Position numbers and translations under genes: made by a program
The notes under the pieces: model-generated
The model's database searches: none
Told to the model about the DNA's origin: nothing
What the model saw: only the letters and a program-made list of their open reading frames with translations
Shown here: one piece after another, positions 25,106-33,748 of the stretch
Layout: every line of letters begins with the position of its first letter
How positions within the stretch are numbered: position 1 is the first letter of the stretch
Assembly (NCBI RefSeq): GCF_032397745.1
Contig: NZ_CP135921.1
Location: 2,728,001 to 2,792,000, forward strand
Length of the DNA: 64,000 bases
Direction: 5' to 3'
From: Bradyrhizobium prioriisuperbiae
GTDB lineage: Bacteria; Pseudomonadota; Alphaproteobacteria; Rhizobiales; Xanthobacteraceae

Positions 25106-26164
25106 TTACGGCCTCGCCTCCAGCACCATGTTGAACGGTGTCTCGGCGGCGCGGCGGAAGCGGGTGAAGCCGCCGGCATTCACCACCTGCCGCAGTCTCA
25201 CTTCGCCGGCCTGTGCGCCAAGCCCGAATCCAACCTCCTGCGCCAGAGACGCAGGCGTGCACACCATGGTGGAGGCGGCGTAATACACCCGCCCAACGGG
25301 GTTGAGGTTCGCACTCAGGGTGTCGTGCGCGAACGGCTCCACGATCATCCAGATGCCGTCCGGCTTCAGTGTCTCGCGCACATGGGCGGACGCGCCGACC
25401 GGATCGCCCATGTCGTGCAGGCAATCAAAGAAGGCAACGAGATCGTAGGTTCCGGGATAGGTCTTGGCCTGCGCCACCTCGAAGCTGGTGTTGTTGGCAA
25501 CGCCGGCGTCCGCGGCAGCCTTGCGGGCGCGCTCGATCGAAGCCGGGTGGTAGTCGAAGCCGGTGAAGTGCGATTGCGGAAAGGCCTTCGCCATCACGAT
25601 GGTCGAGGTGCCGTGGCCGCAGCCGACATCGGCGACGCGCGCGCCCAGCTTGAGCTTGTCGACCACGCCGTCCAATGCCGGCAGCCACGACGAGACCAGA
25701 TGGGCGTTGTAGCCCGGGCGAAAGAACCGTTCAGTGCCGCGAAACAGGCACGCGCTGTGATCGTGCCAGGCGAGGCCCTTGCCACTGCGGAACGCCTCCG
25801 ACACTTTCGGTTCGTCGATCCACAGCGCCGACATCACCTCGAACGCGCCGGTCATGAACGCGGGACTGTTCTCGTCGGCGAACACGGTCGCCTGCTCGGG
25901 ATTGAGATGGAAGGCATCCTCGTCCCGATCGTAATCGACGTAACCGGCCGCAGCTTGTGCCGCGAGCCATTCACGCACATTGCGTTCGTGGGTTCCGGTG
26001 CGCCGGGCGAGTTCACCGGCCGTCACCGGTTCGCCTGATTGCATCGCCTTGTAGAAGCCGAGCCGGTCGCCCAGCACCACCAGCGCGCCGCTGGCGATGC
26101 CGCCGAGGTCGCCAACCATCCTGCCGAGGAATGCATCGAGTTTGCCTTGATCTGGCTGCTGCAT
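25106..26164 (-). CDS. Class I SAM-dependent methyltransferase with N-terminal winged-helix domain
   Basis: 352 residues. An N-terminal winged-helix part (GELARRTGTHERNVREWLAA) resembles the dimerisation region of O-methyltransferases and the Rv2258c group. It is followed by a Rossmann methyltransferase domain with motif I VADVGCGHGTST, GFDYHPASI and LVAFFDCLHDMG. The ATG at 26164 has AAGGAGG 6 nt before it, so an upstream in-frame start is rejected. It converges with the GFA gene, separated by 3 nt. Substrate unknown. Confidence 0.85.
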   Translation of the reverse strand: MQQPDQGKLDAFLGRMVGDLGGIASGALVVLGDRLGFYKAMQSGEPVTAGELARRTGTHERNVREWLAAQAAAGYVDYDRDEDAFHLNPEQATVFADENSPAFMTGAFEVMSALWIDEPKVSEAFRSGKGLAWHDHSACLFRGTERFFRPGYNAHLVSSWLPALDGVVDKLKLGARVADVGCGHGTSTIVMAKAFPQSHFTGFDYHPASIERARKAAADAGVANNTSFEVAQAKTYPGTYDLVAFFDCLHDMGDPVGASAHVRETLKPDGIWMIVEPFAHDTLSANLNPVGRVYYAASTMVCTPASLAQEVGFGLGAQAGEVRLRQVVNAGGFTRFRRAAETPFNMVLEARP

Positions 26165-26264
26165 TGCGTCCTCCTTGTGTTGAGATCCACAATGTTTAGT
26201 CGAGCAGCGCGTCACAAGGTTCGCAGTCTGCGCCCGGCATCACAGGCGGGTCAGTCTGCCTGCC

Positions 26265-27665
26265 TTAAATCGATCGCACGAGACGTAGCGTAAAGGCGAG
26301 GCATGCGACTGGGGCAGCGGTGAACACCGCGAACAGCACGAACGCCGCGCGGGCGGTGCCTTCGATGCCTCCGGGATCCGCAAGCCCCGCCGTATTGGCC
26401 AGCAGCCCGGCCACCGCGGCCCCCATTGCCGTCGCATAAAGCTGAACGGTCGTGATCGAGGCGGAGGCGCGGTCCTGCTCGTCGGGGGCGGCGAGCTTGA
26501 GGATCCAGGTCAGGAGATGCGGCCACCCGAGGCCGACACCCAGGCCGAGGCTGAACAGTGCGATGGCCAGTCCGCCAAGCCGGATCCATCCGCTATCGCT
26601 GTGGGTCGGCATCATCAGCAGCAGCAGTACGGTCGCAACCAGGGATACGCAGGGCGCCACCACGAGGACGCGCCGGGCATTGCGGCCACTGAGATTGGAA
26701 CTGGCTACCGATCCCACCGTCCAGCCGCCGGCCATCAAGGCGGACAGATAACCCGCCACCAGTGGCGATCTCCCGTGAAGAACCTGGAGGAACAGTGGCA
26801 CGAACACATCGTCGCTGGTCACCGCCATCGCCAGCAAACCCATGGTCGCATAAACCAGCGCGAGGGGCGTGCCGAGACGGAAGGCATCGGCCGGCAACAG
26901 TTTTCGCGTGCTGCGCCGCTCGATGCGGACGATCAGAACTGTCAGGATCGCCGCGATCGTGATCCCGGTGACGTTCCAAATCGGGCGTGCGGATACGCTT
27001 CCCGCCGAGATGGTGAGAACGGCGATGCTGAGCAACGCGATCTGCACCAGCGGGAGGGGCGAGGCGCGGCCTGCGGCCACCTTGTTGGGCAATACCGAGG
27101 CCGCGATGATTGCGAAGGCCACTGCGAGCGGGATAATGGCGTAGAACGCCTGACGCCAGGCACTCATCTCCGCGAACACACCGCCGATGGCCGGACCGAC
27201 CAGGGTGCCGACGCCCCACATGCCGGATACCAGCGCCATCGCCCGTGGCCAGAGCGGCTGGTCGAATAGCAGGCGGATCATGGCATAAGAGAGCGAGATC
27301 AGCAGTCCGCCGCCAATACCTTGAATGGTGCGGCCGGCCAGCAGCACAGGCATGACCGGTGCAAGCGCGCAGACGAGGCAGCCGAGCGCGAACAGCAGTG
27401 CGGCAACCACATAGGCGCCGCGTGGCCGCAGCGTCTGCAGCAGATGCGCCGAGCAGGTAGCGCCGATGATCGATGCCACCACGAACAGCGTGGTGCTCCA
27501 CGCATAATAATCCAGGCCGCCGATATCGCGCACGATCGACGGAAGCATCGTGGTGACCAGAAACACATTGACGGCATGCAGCGCCACGCCGCCCGCCAGC
27601 ACCATGGATGGCAGGACGTTGCGCCGGCCGAGCAGCGTCGACCAGCCCTGTTCGACGGTGGTCAC
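26265..27665 (-). CDS. MFS drug-efflux-type transporter (DHA2-like)
   Basis: About 466 residues with roughly 14 hydrophobic segments. Motifs include LPSIVRDIGG in the first helical pair, the GRTIQGIGGGLL motif-C-like glycine stretch, and LVGPAIGGVFAE. It is an inner-membrane proton-driven exporter of drugs or toxic metabolites by family. The GTG start at 27665 is chosen because GGGA lies 9 nt before it and the residues further upstream look non-coding. A SoxR/MerR-like promoter lies about 130 nt upstream, suggesting induction by redox-active compounds. A 23-codon leader frame ends on the start codon. Confidence 0.82.
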   Translation of the reverse strand: MTTVEQGWSTLLGRRNVLPSMVLAGGVALHAVNVFLVTTMLPSIVRDIGGLDYYAWSTTLFVVASIIGATCSAHLLQTLRPRGAYVVAALLFALGCLVCALAPVMPVLLAGRTIQGIGGGLLISLSYAMIRLLFDQPLWPRAMALVSGMWGVGTLVGPAIGGVFAEMSAWRQAFYAIIPLAVAFAIIAASVLPNKVAAGRASPLPLVQIALLSIAVLTISAGSVSARPIWNVTGITIAAILTVLIVRIERRSTRKLLPADAFRLGTPLALVYATMGLLAMAVTSDDVFVPLFLQVLHGRSPLVAGYLSALMAGGWTVGSVASSNLSGRNARRVLVVAPCVSLVATVLLLLMMPTHSDSGWIRLGGLAIALFSLGLGVGLGWPHLLTWILKLAAPDEQDRASASITTVQLYATAMGAAVAGLLANTAGLADPGGIEGTARAAFVLFAVFTAAPVACLAFTLRLVRSI

Positions 27666-27733
27666 GATGACAATCCCTTGCTGGGCTGGTGCGGGAATGT
27701 CAGAAGTGGGGCAGTGTTCCGGGACGTGTGCAT
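27662..27733 (-). CDS. Possible 23-residue leader peptide overlapping the MFS start
   Basis: Between the candidate SoxR-type promoter and the MFS gene lies a short ATG frame of 23 codons whose TGA overlaps the MFS GTG start (GTGA). This allows translational coupling. There is no strong ribosome-binding site before its ATG, and no attenuator structure was recognised, so it may be accidental. Confidence 0.25.
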   Translation of the reverse strand: MHTSRNTAPLLTFPHQPSKGLSS

Positions 27734-27793
27734 GTGTCGGCTTCCGCGAATTGGATTGAGATATAGAGGATGACTTCCTCGATCGCCGACACC

Positions 27794-27824
27794 TTGATAA
27801 GACCTCAACCCTGGTTGAGGTCAA
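27794..27824 (-). promoter_or_regulatory. SoxR/MerR-type promoter with 10-bp palindrome in a 19-bp spacer
   Basis: Read on the minus strand, TTGACC (-35) and TATCAA (-10) are separated by 19 bp, two more than optimal. The spacer region carries the palindrome GACCTCAACC-AG-GGTTGAGGTC (27801-27822). Elongated spacers with a centred palindrome are the hallmark of MerR-family activation, and CCTCAA/TTGAGG is the SoxR half-site. It faces the MFS gene. No SoxR gene is seen in the window. Confidence 0.7.
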
Positions 27825-27908
27825 CCCTGTCCGGAAGCGGGCGTCAAATTTGCGTTCTGGAGATCAGGAGCAGTGTTGTCGCGGCCCCAACTGTATGACG
27901 GCGGCCAT

Positions 27909-28766
27909 ATGAGCGAGGTTCTATTGATTCGTCATGTGTATGCAGTTGCTCTCGCGGCCCACTTGTTCTGTGTGGTCCCGGCGGCTGCGCAAAACATACC
28001 GACCGACGAGGCGGGATTCACAACTTACGTGGCTGCGCGCTTGCGAAAGGTTCTCGGCGAGGGCTCTGTGAGTGTGAAGAACGCTCTCACGCTTTCTGTT
28101 GGTCCGCTGCAGGCCAATCTCGACCGTATCTATTCGTTCTGTAAAGCGAGCCCTGCCGGCTGCGCCAAGGAAGTGGATACTTACGTCAAAGGCGCCGCGG
28201 AGGCTCACCGCAATGGAAGCGACGCGCCGACGAAGGACGTAGTTCGGGTTGTTGTCCGATCGCTTCAATATCTGCAACAGGCGCGGCAATCATCCGGCGG
28301 TATGCCTCTCCAGACGAGGCCTCTTGTGGAGGGGCTTGTGGTGGTGCCAGTCTTGGATTCGCCGCGAACACTTCGAATTCTCACGCAGAAGGACAGCGCC
28401 AGGCTCGGCCTCACCGCAAATCAAATTCATGATCTGGCCCTCGCAAATCTTCGCAAAGTCTGGAAGCCGATTGCCGAGATAGCAAAAGTCGCAGAGCCTG
28501 GGCGAATCGGTCAACTCACCGGCGACGTCTTTCATCCAAGCCGGCTCGTGCTGGCCGCTTCCTGGGCGCCTCTGGCCAAAGCCCAGGGCGGCGTGCTGAT
28601 TGTTGCGGCGCCGGTAACCGATACCGTGCTCTACATCGGCGATGACTCGCCGGTCGCGATCGACGCTCTGCGCAGCCTGGTGAAGAACCTGTTGGGTCGC
28701 GCGCCGAATCCATTGTCCGGCGTGATGCTCCGCTGGACACCCAGAGGATGGCAGGTCGTTTCATAA
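27909..28766 (+). CDS. Secreted hypothetical protein
   Basis: 285 residues from ATG 27909, with a signal peptide (VYAVALAAHLFCVVPAAAQN). The mature part begins with a conserved-looking stretch DEAGFTTYVAARLRKVLGEG, has two cysteines close together (FCKASPAGCAK), and repeats the pattern of two alpha/beta halves with VVRVVVRSLQYL and LVVVPVLDS. I do not recognise the family with confidence; a DUF1444-like relation was considered but not supported. It is divergent from the MFS transporter, about 240 nt from its start codon, and lies beyond the SoxR-like promoter. Confidence 0.65.
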   Translation: MSEVLLIRHVYAVALAAHLFCVVPAAAQNIPTDEAGFTTYVAARLRKVLGEGSVSVKNALTLSVGPLQANLDRIYSFCKASPAGCAKEVDTYVKGAAEAHRNGSDAPTKDVVRVVVRSLQYLQQARQSSGGMPLQTRPLVEGLVVVPVLDSPRTLRILTQKDSARLGLTANQIHDLALANLRKVWKPIAEIAKVAEPGRIGQLTGDVFHPSRLVLAASWAPLAKAQGGVLIVAAPVTDTVLYIGDDSPVAIDALRSLVKNLLGRAPNPLSGVMLRWTPRGWQVVS

Positions 28767-28836
28767 GATGCAGGTCTTACGATGGCGCAATGGCCGCCTG
28801 AGGTGCTAGTGACAGACAGCCCGACAGGAGAACCGC

Positions 28837-29145
28837 ATGAGCAACTTCGAAGATCGTCCGCTTCCGGCGGTTGGCGCCTACTGGATCAAGGAGGCTGATT
28901 ATTCGGCGCTGCGGGAGATCTTTGGTGACGGCGACAAGATGCCGCCGGCCTGGGCCGAGTGGCTGAGGATGGCCGAGGAAATGGAGGGTGGGCTCAAGGC
29001 CTACGGACATCCCGTTCTGCGCGTCTATATCGATCCCGCCACGTTTGCGGACTGGTGCGCCGCTCATGGCACGACACCGGGACGGGATGGGCGCAAGATG
29101 TTCGTCGCGGCAGCGGTCAAGGAGAGGTATGGCGATCAGACCTGA
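28837..29145 (+). CDS. Small conserved-looking hypothetical protein (102 aa)
   Basis: A cytoplasmic 102-residue protein without signal peptide or cysteine cluster apart from DWCAAHG. It opens with MSNFEDRPLPAVGAYWIKEA and ends in GRDGRKMFVAAAVKERYGD. AGGAGAACCGC precedes the ATG. Amino-acid usage looks like a real protein. No domain was recognised and the neighbours give no functional clue. Confidence 0.65.
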   Translation: MSNFEDRPLPAVGAYWIKEADYSALREIFGDGDKMPPAWAEWLRMAEEMEGGLKAYGHPVLRVYIDPATFADWCAAHGTTPGRDGRKMFVAAAVKERYGDQT

Positions 29146-29207
29146 CCGGTCCGGCTGCGGCATACGCGCCGACGATCGGAGGAGAAAAACGCCGTGGCCA
29201 TTGCTCT

Positions 29208-30107
29208 TCAGCCCGCGAACTGGCGCGAGAAGTCACTGGCCTTGAGTGCGAGTTGCGCCACCGCGGATGTGAACCCGGTCGGCCGGTCATTCCGGTACAT
29301 GACGGCGTAGGGAACGGGCGGAAGCGCGGGCTTCGTGGACACGACGGTGAGTTTTCCGCTGTCGAGAAGGGGCTTGAAGCATTTTTGCGGCAGATAACTG
29401 ACGCCGAGGCCGGCGACGGTGAGGCCCAGCAGAGCGACAAGACTGTCGCAGGACAGCGCGCGCGGCAGCGCGATGCCGTTCGACTTAAGCCATCGGGTGA
29501 CCAGCAGATTGGAGCCGGACCGGCTTCCCTGCGTCAGAATGGTGTGCCTGGCCAGTTCGTCGATGGACAGCCTGGCGCGCTTGGGCACCAGCGCCGGGCT
29601 CGCCATCCATACATTCTGCACCTCGGCCACCCGCAGCGATGTGATCTCCGGAGCTGAGAAGGCATCGGGAATCACGATCACATCAATGCTGTCCTCGACC
29701 AGCCGCTCGTGCAGATTCTTGCTCATGTCGACCTCGGCCTCCAGCACGACCGCCGGATAGGCATCGCGCAAGGCCGCCGCCAGCCGCGGCAGCCAGGTCA
29801 GGGCGCATAATTCCGTGACGCCAAGGCGAAGCCGCCGCTGCGGCACCTGCGGCGCATCCTTCAGATCGATGACGTTGTCGCGGTCGGACAGCATCCGCTC
29901 TCCGAGCATCAGCAGATGCTCGCCCTTCTCGGTCAGCCGGGCTTCTCGTCGCGAACGATCGAAGATCGTGATGCCGACGGCGGACTCCAATTCGCGAATC
30001 CGTTTTGAGATCGTCGATTGCGTGGTGTTGAGCTTGCGTGCGGCGCGTTCGAACGAGCCGAGACGGACGATCGCAACCAGTGCCTCGATCTGCTTCAGCG
30101 TCACCAT
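29208..30107 (-). CDS. LysR-family transcriptional regulator
   Basis: 299 residues, the standard length. The N-terminal winged HTH is clear (LVAIVRLGSFERAARKLNTT, QSTISKRIRELE), followed by a two-lobe periplasmic-binding-like sensor domain. AGGGGA precedes the ATG. It is divergent from the RraA gene with 124 nt between the start codons, the usual arrangement for a LysR regulator and its target operon. It probably activates the RraA-cupin-receptor-amidohydrolase genes in response to one of their substrates (inference). Confidence 0.92.
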   Translation of the reverse strand: MVTLKQIEALVAIVRLGSFERAARKLNTTQSTISKRIRELESAVGITIFDRSRREARLTEKGEHLLMLGERMLSDRDNVIDLKDAPQVPQRRLRLGVTELCALTWLPRLAAALRDAYPAVVLEAEVDMSKNLHERLVEDSIDVIVIPDAFSAPEITSLRVAEVQNVWMASPALVPKRARLSIDELARHTILTQGSRSGSNLLVTRWLKSNGIALPRALSCDSLVALLGLTVAGLGVSYLPQKCFKPLLDSGKLTVVSTKPALPPVPYAVMYRNDRPTGFTSAVAQLALKASDFSRQFAG

Positions 30108-30231
30108 CCGATGTCCCCTTTTGTTATTATATTTCTTTTTCGACTATGACGGCATGAAAATATATCACTTTCTGGGTTCCATTTGGCTGGTTAGCATCAC
30201 GACACCTGCTCAACATGCTTGGGGGCCGCCA
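30108..30231. promoter_or_regulatory. Divergent LysR/RraA promoter region
   Basis: An AT-rich 124-nt spacer between the divergent start codons. It holds an imperfect inverted repeat, ATATTTC (30129-30135) and GAAAATAT (30156-30163), that could be a LysR-type binding site. No single -35/-10 pair stands out. Confidence 0.4.
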
Positions 30232-30885
30232 ATGACCAGTGAGCCGTCTTCTCCGGGGACAATCGATTCCGCGCCAGCCCTCCTTGAGGCCTTTCGCGGT
30301 GCACCAACATCGATCATCAGCGACAATCTTTCGCGTTTGCCCGGCGCGGTCGGGTTGCGGCCGTTTCACCGCGGCGGGCAGCTGCTCGGCACGGCGCTGA
30401 CCGTTCGCACCCGCGCCGGCGACAACCTCGCGATTCACCAGGCCCTAAAGATCGTGCGGCCCGGCCAGGTCATCGTTGTGGATGGCGATGCGGACATCAG
30501 CCGCGCTTTGGTCGGCGAGATCATGATGACCATTGCCGAGCACCGCGGCGCAGCCGGTTTTGTCATCGATGGCGCCATTCGCGATGCCGCGGCCCTTGCG
30601 GCCTCGGACTTCCCGTGTTTCGCCCGGGCGGCGATCCATCGCGGGCCCTACAAATATGGTCCGGGCGAGATCAATGTTCCCGTATCGATCGGCGGCTGCG
30701 TGATTTCACCCGGCGATTTCGTGGTGGGTGATGACGATGGCGTGGTGGCGTTCGCCCCCGCCATCGCCGCGGCGCTGCTGGAAAAAGTCCAGGCGCAGAT
30801 GACGCGCGAGGCGGAGATCATCAAAACGATCCGGGAAGGCCGCTACCGGGACGAATACGCCGTGCCAACCGCATCGGGGTCGTGA
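30232..30885 (+). CDS. RraA-like / HMG-aldolase family protein
   Basis: 217 residues of the RraA/4-hydroxy-4-methyl-2-oxoglutarate aldolase family. The catalytic signature GAIRDAAAL (Arg-Asp pair) is present, along with DGDADISRALVGEIM and the C-terminal GDFVVGDDDGVV loop. Members with this signature cleave 4-hydroxy-4-carboxy-2-oxoacids or decarboxylate oxaloacetate; others bind RNase E. Its position in a catabolic cluster with a TTT receptor favours the metabolic role. The ATG at 30232 fits the family start; an in-frame ATG 79 nt upstream is possible. Confidence 0.85.
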   Translation: MTSEPSSPGTIDSAPALLEAFRGAPTSIISDNLSRLPGAVGLRPFHRGGQLLGTALTVRTRAGDNLAIHQALKIVRPGQVIVVDGDADISRALVGEIMMTIAEHRGAAGFVIDGAIRDAAALAASDFPCFARAAIHRGPYKYGPGEINVPVSIGGCVISPGDFVVGDDDGVVAFAPAIAAALLEKVQAQMTREAEIIKTIREGRYRDEYAVPTASGS

Positions 30886-30926
30886 CCACAACAACAAAAA
30901 AAAGAAAAACAAAAGGAGGAAAAACA

Positions 30927-31298
30927 ATGAATCAAAAAGCAGAATTCCACAATCTCGACAATCCGCACGACGGCATTCTCCGCGAACTCGGTCCGGGCGT
31001 GACAACGCGAATCTTCTCCGGCGAGCAGGCCATGCTGTCGGTGGTGACGCTTGCGCCGCATGCGCAGGGGACGCTGCATCATCATCCCGAGGAACAGTGG
31101 GGCGTCCTGCTCGAAGGCAGCGCCGTGCGTGTCCAGGGCGGCGAGGAGATTGCCGTGAACAAGGGCGATTTCTGGCGCACGCCCGGCAATGTTCCCCACA
31201 CCATGCGTGCGGGACCGCAGGGCGCTCGCGTGCTCGATATCTTCAGCCCGCCGCGGCCGGAATACAAAAAGCCCGGCTCCGGCTTCGCTGGCGCTTAA
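30927..31298 (+). CDS. Cupin-domain protein
   Basis: 123 residues, a single cupin barrel. Motif 1 metal ligands are in GTLHHHPEEQWGVLLEG (two His, one Glu) and motif 2 in PGNVPHTMRAG. AAAGGAGG lies just before the ATG, a strong ribosome-binding site. It follows the RraA gene by 41 nt in the same operon. Small cupins in such clusters often isomerise or hydrolyse catabolic intermediates or protect them; the substrate is unknown. Confidence 0.85.
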   Translation: MNQKAEFHNLDNPHDGILRELGPGVTTRIFSGEQAMLSVVTLAPHAQGTLHHHPEEQWGVLLEGSAVRVQGGEEIAVNKGDFWRTPGNVPHTMRAGPQGARVLDIFSPPRPEYKKPGSGFAGA

Positions 31299-31301
31299 AA
31301 A

Positions 31302-31345
31302 GCGTTTTCGAGCGAAGTGGATACCGGTTCGCGTGAAGAAAACGC
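31302..31345. repeat. 44-bp palindromic intergenic repeat, copy 1
   Basis: It begins GCGTTTTC and ends GAAAACGC, an 8-bp inverted repeat around a conserved centre (GTGGATACCGGTTCGCG). An identical 44-bp copy lies at 36115-36158. It sits between the cupin gene and the TTT receptor gene. Such REP-like elements are dispersed in genomes of this bacterial group. Confidence 0.8.
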
Positions 31346-31368
31346 GTCAAAAAATAAGGGCGAGCATC

Positions 31369-32337
31369 ATGGCAAACAATCTGACGCGACGCGCCGTCAC
31401 CGGGCTGCTGTCGTCCCTGATCGCTGCACCCGCTTGGGCGCAACGCGCCAAGGTCATCACCATCATCGTGCCGTTTCCGGCCGGCGGTTCGACCGACGCC
31501 ATGGCGCGGTTGCTGCAGACCGGGCTGCAGGAGCAACTCGGCTCTCCCGTCATTGTCGAGAACAAGCCCGGCGCGGTCGGTTCACTTGGCCCGGCCCAGG
31601 TCGCGCGCAGTGCTGCCGATGGTTCGAACCTGCTGCTGACCTTCGATTCCCACGCCGTCATTCCGGCGCTGATCGAGCGTCCTCCGCTGGATGTGGAAAA
31701 GGATCTCGCCCCCGTCCTGCTGATCGGCACCGCGCCTTATGTTCTGGCAGCGACCGCGGCGCGACCGTACAAGACGTTCGCCGATGTTGTTGCCGCGGCA
31801 AAGCAAGCGCCGGGCAAGCTGACCTTTGCCTCGGTCGGGGTGGGCACGATCGGCCATCTGGCGATGACGGTGCTGTCGAAGCTGTCCGGCGTCGAGATCA
31901 CCCACATTCCCTACAAGGGTGGTGGGCCGGCGATCACCGATGTCATCGGCGGCCATGTCGACATGATCGCCGGCTCTGCTGCGCTCGTCCTCCCGCAGCT
32001 GTCCGGCGGCGCGCTGCGGCCGCTGCTGCAGATGGGCCGGACGCGGCTTCCCGCATTGCCCAACGTCCCGACCGCCATCGAAAGCGGATTTGCGGATTTC
32101 GAGGCGCTCGCCTGGTGGGGCGTGTTCGCGCCGGCAGGAACGCCGCCCGCGATCATCAGCCGAACGACGGACGCCTTCATCGCCGTCCTGAAAGACCCGA
32201 CCATCTCCCGGCAGTTGCAGGAGACCCAGCAGATCGAACTCGCGCTGGAAGGGCCGGACAAGCTCAGCGTGTTCTTCACCCGCCAGGTCAAGCAGTGGGG
32301 CAAGGTCGTTCGCGATAACAACATCCAGGCGAACTGA
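31369..32337 (+). CDS. TTT (Bug) family periplasmic solute receptor
   Basis: 322 residues with a twin-arginine-like signal (LTRRAVTGLLSSLIAAPAWA). The mature protein starts QRAKVITIIVPFPAGGSTD, the diagnostic opening of Bug receptors, followed by VENKPGAVGSLGPAQVA and THIPYKGGGPAITDV. These receptors bind carboxylates or related small molecules for tripartite transporters, but no TctA/TctB membrane genes are present here, as is common for orphan Bug genes. It lies within the RraA-cupin operon and probably binds that pathway's substrate. Confidence 0.9.
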   Translation: MANNLTRRAVTGLLSSLIAAPAWAQRAKVITIIVPFPAGGSTDAMARLLQTGLQEQLGSPVIVENKPGAVGSLGPAQVARSAADGSNLLLTFDSHAVIPALIERPPLDVEKDLAPVLLIGTAPYVLAATAARPYKTFADVVAAAKQAPGKLTFASVGVGTIGHLAMTVLSKLSGVEITHIPYKGGGPAITDVIGGHVDMIAGSAALVLPQLSGGALRPLLQMGRTRLPALPNVPTAIESGFADFEALAWWGVFAPAGTPPAIISRTTDAFIAVLKDPTISRQLQETQQIELALEGPDKLSVFFTRQVKQWGKVVRDNNIQAN

Positions 32338-32356
32338 CGCTGTTACGACGAATGAG

Positions 32357-32380
32357 AGCCGCGGGCTTGATCCCGCGGCT
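32357..32380 (+). terminator. GC-rich hairpin between receptor and amidohydrolase genes
   Basis: AGCCGCGGG and CCCGCGGCT form a perfect 9-bp stem around CTTGAT. There is no T-run after it, so it may be a processing or partial-termination site rather than a strong intrinsic terminator. Confidence 0.4.
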
Positions 32381-32433
32381 TCCCGGGGCAAAACTGTGGG
32401 GCGCCGCATGACCTGCCATCCCGGAGACGTCGC

Positions 32434-33639
32434 TTGAGTCAGATCGACACCCTGTTTGCCCGCGCGAAATTCGCTGATGGTTCGCTGAATGACATCGCCG
32501 TCTCGAACGGCCGCATCGCCTCGATCTCTTCTGCGGGATCTGAACGTCCGGCGGCCACGGAGACCATTGATCTCGGCGGGACGCTGGTCGTTCCCGGCTT
32601 TGTCGAAGGGCATATCCATCTCGACACCAGTTTCTATGGCGATGCCTGGAAGCCGCACAAGCCCTACACCAACGGCTTCAACGTCCATGAGCGCGTCGCC
32701 TTTCAGGCGCAGAACATGGCGGAAGCCGCGCCGATGGATGTCCGCGCCCGGAACCAGCTTGAGCTCTGCCTCGCTCATGGCTCCACCCGGATGCGCAGCC
32801 ATGTGATGGTCGACGGCAGCGTCGGGCTGAAATCGTTCGAAACCATTCTTGCGGTCCGCGAAGCCTACAAGGATGTCATCGATATCCAGCTCGTCGCCTT
32901 TCCCCAGAGCGGCATCCTCAAGAGCCCGGGCACGCCGGACCTTCTCGACCAGGCCGTTGCCATGGGCGCCGATCTCATCGGCGGGGTCGATCCGGCCAGC
33001 CTCGACCGGGATGTCGAAAAACACCTCGATGTGGTGTTCGGCGTGGCCGGCAGACGCGGCGTGGATGTCGACATCCATCTGCATGATCCGGGCATGCTCG
33101 GGATCTTCGAGATCGAACAGATCGCGGCGCGCACCCGGGCGCTGAGCATGGCCGGCCATGTTGCCATCAGCCACGCCTATGCGCTGGGCGGTGTGCCCGA
33201 TGACGTGGTGAAACGCACCGCCGACACGCTGGCCGCAGCCGGCATCGCCATCATGACCAATGCCCCGGGCAGCCGTCCCTTTCCGCCGGTTGGATTGCTG
33301 CGCCAAACCGGAGTGACCGTGTTCGGCGGCAACGACAACATCCGCGACTCCTGGTGGCCCTATGGCGACGGCGACATGCTGCGCCGGGCCAACATGATCG
33401 GCTACCGCTCCGGCTTCAACACCGACGATGATCTGGCCATCGCGTTCGATATGGTAACGTACGCTGGCGCGAAAGCGCTGGGCCTTAACGATTACGGCTT
33501 GCGGGCCGGCGCCAAGGCCGACTTCGTCACGCTCAATGCCGAGCACGTGCCCGAAGCGGTGGTCGCCGTGCCCACGGGGCGATCGGTGTTCAGGAGCGGA
33601 AAGCTGGTGGCGCGGGATGGCAGGCTGATTCGCTTGTGA
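32434..33639 (+). CDS. Amidohydrolase-family (cytosine-deaminase-like) enzyme
   Basis: 401 residues, TIM-barrel metal hydrolase. The first metal site is GHIHLD (HxH), with later ligands in IHLHDPG and SHAYALG and an Asp-bearing strand near GGNDNIRDSWWPYGDGDM. The FGGNDNIRD and WWPYG elements are typical of CodA-like deaminases and related N-acyl or cyclic-amide hydrolases. It appears to start at TTG 32434, with GGAG 8 nt upstream; the only nearby ATG is out of frame. It probably acts on a cyclic nitrogen compound delivered through the Bug receptor (inference). Confidence 0.85.
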   Translation: MSQIDTLFARAKFADGSLNDIAVSNGRIASISSAGSERPAATETIDLGGTLVVPGFVEGHIHLDTSFYGDAWKPHKPYTNGFNVHERVAFQAQNMAEAAPMDVRARNQLELCLAHGSTRMRSHVMVDGSVGLKSFETILAVREAYKDVIDIQLVAFPQSGILKSPGTPDLLDQAVAMGADLIGGVDPASLDRDVEKHLDVVFGVAGRRGVDVDIHLHDPGMLGIFEIEQIAARTRALSMAGHVAISHAYALGGVPDDVVKRTADTLAAAGIAIMTNAPGSRPFPPVGLLRQTGVTVFGGNDNIRDSWWPYGDGDMLRRANMIGYRSGFNTDDDLAIAFDMVTYAGAKALGLNDYGLRAGAKADFVTLNAEHVPEAVVAVPTGRSVFRSGKLVARDGRLIRL

Positions 33640-33664
33640 GGCGATCGCCAATCAACGTAAGCTC

Positions 33665-33743
33665 GTAGCCCGGATGAGCGCAGCGACATCCGGGGCACGT
33701 GCAATGGTATCATCCCGGATATCGCTGCGCTCATCCGGGCTAC
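33665..33743. repeat. 79-bp palindromic intergenic repeat (GTAGCCCGGATGAGCG family)
   Basis: Long inverted arms start with GTAGCCCGGATGAGCGCAGC and end with the complement (GCTGCGCTCATCCGGGCTAC), with short central sequence. It lies between convergent genes and may also act as a bidirectional terminator. A related half-copy lies at 63952-63984. Confidence 0.85.
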
Positions 33744-33748
33744 GCGCT

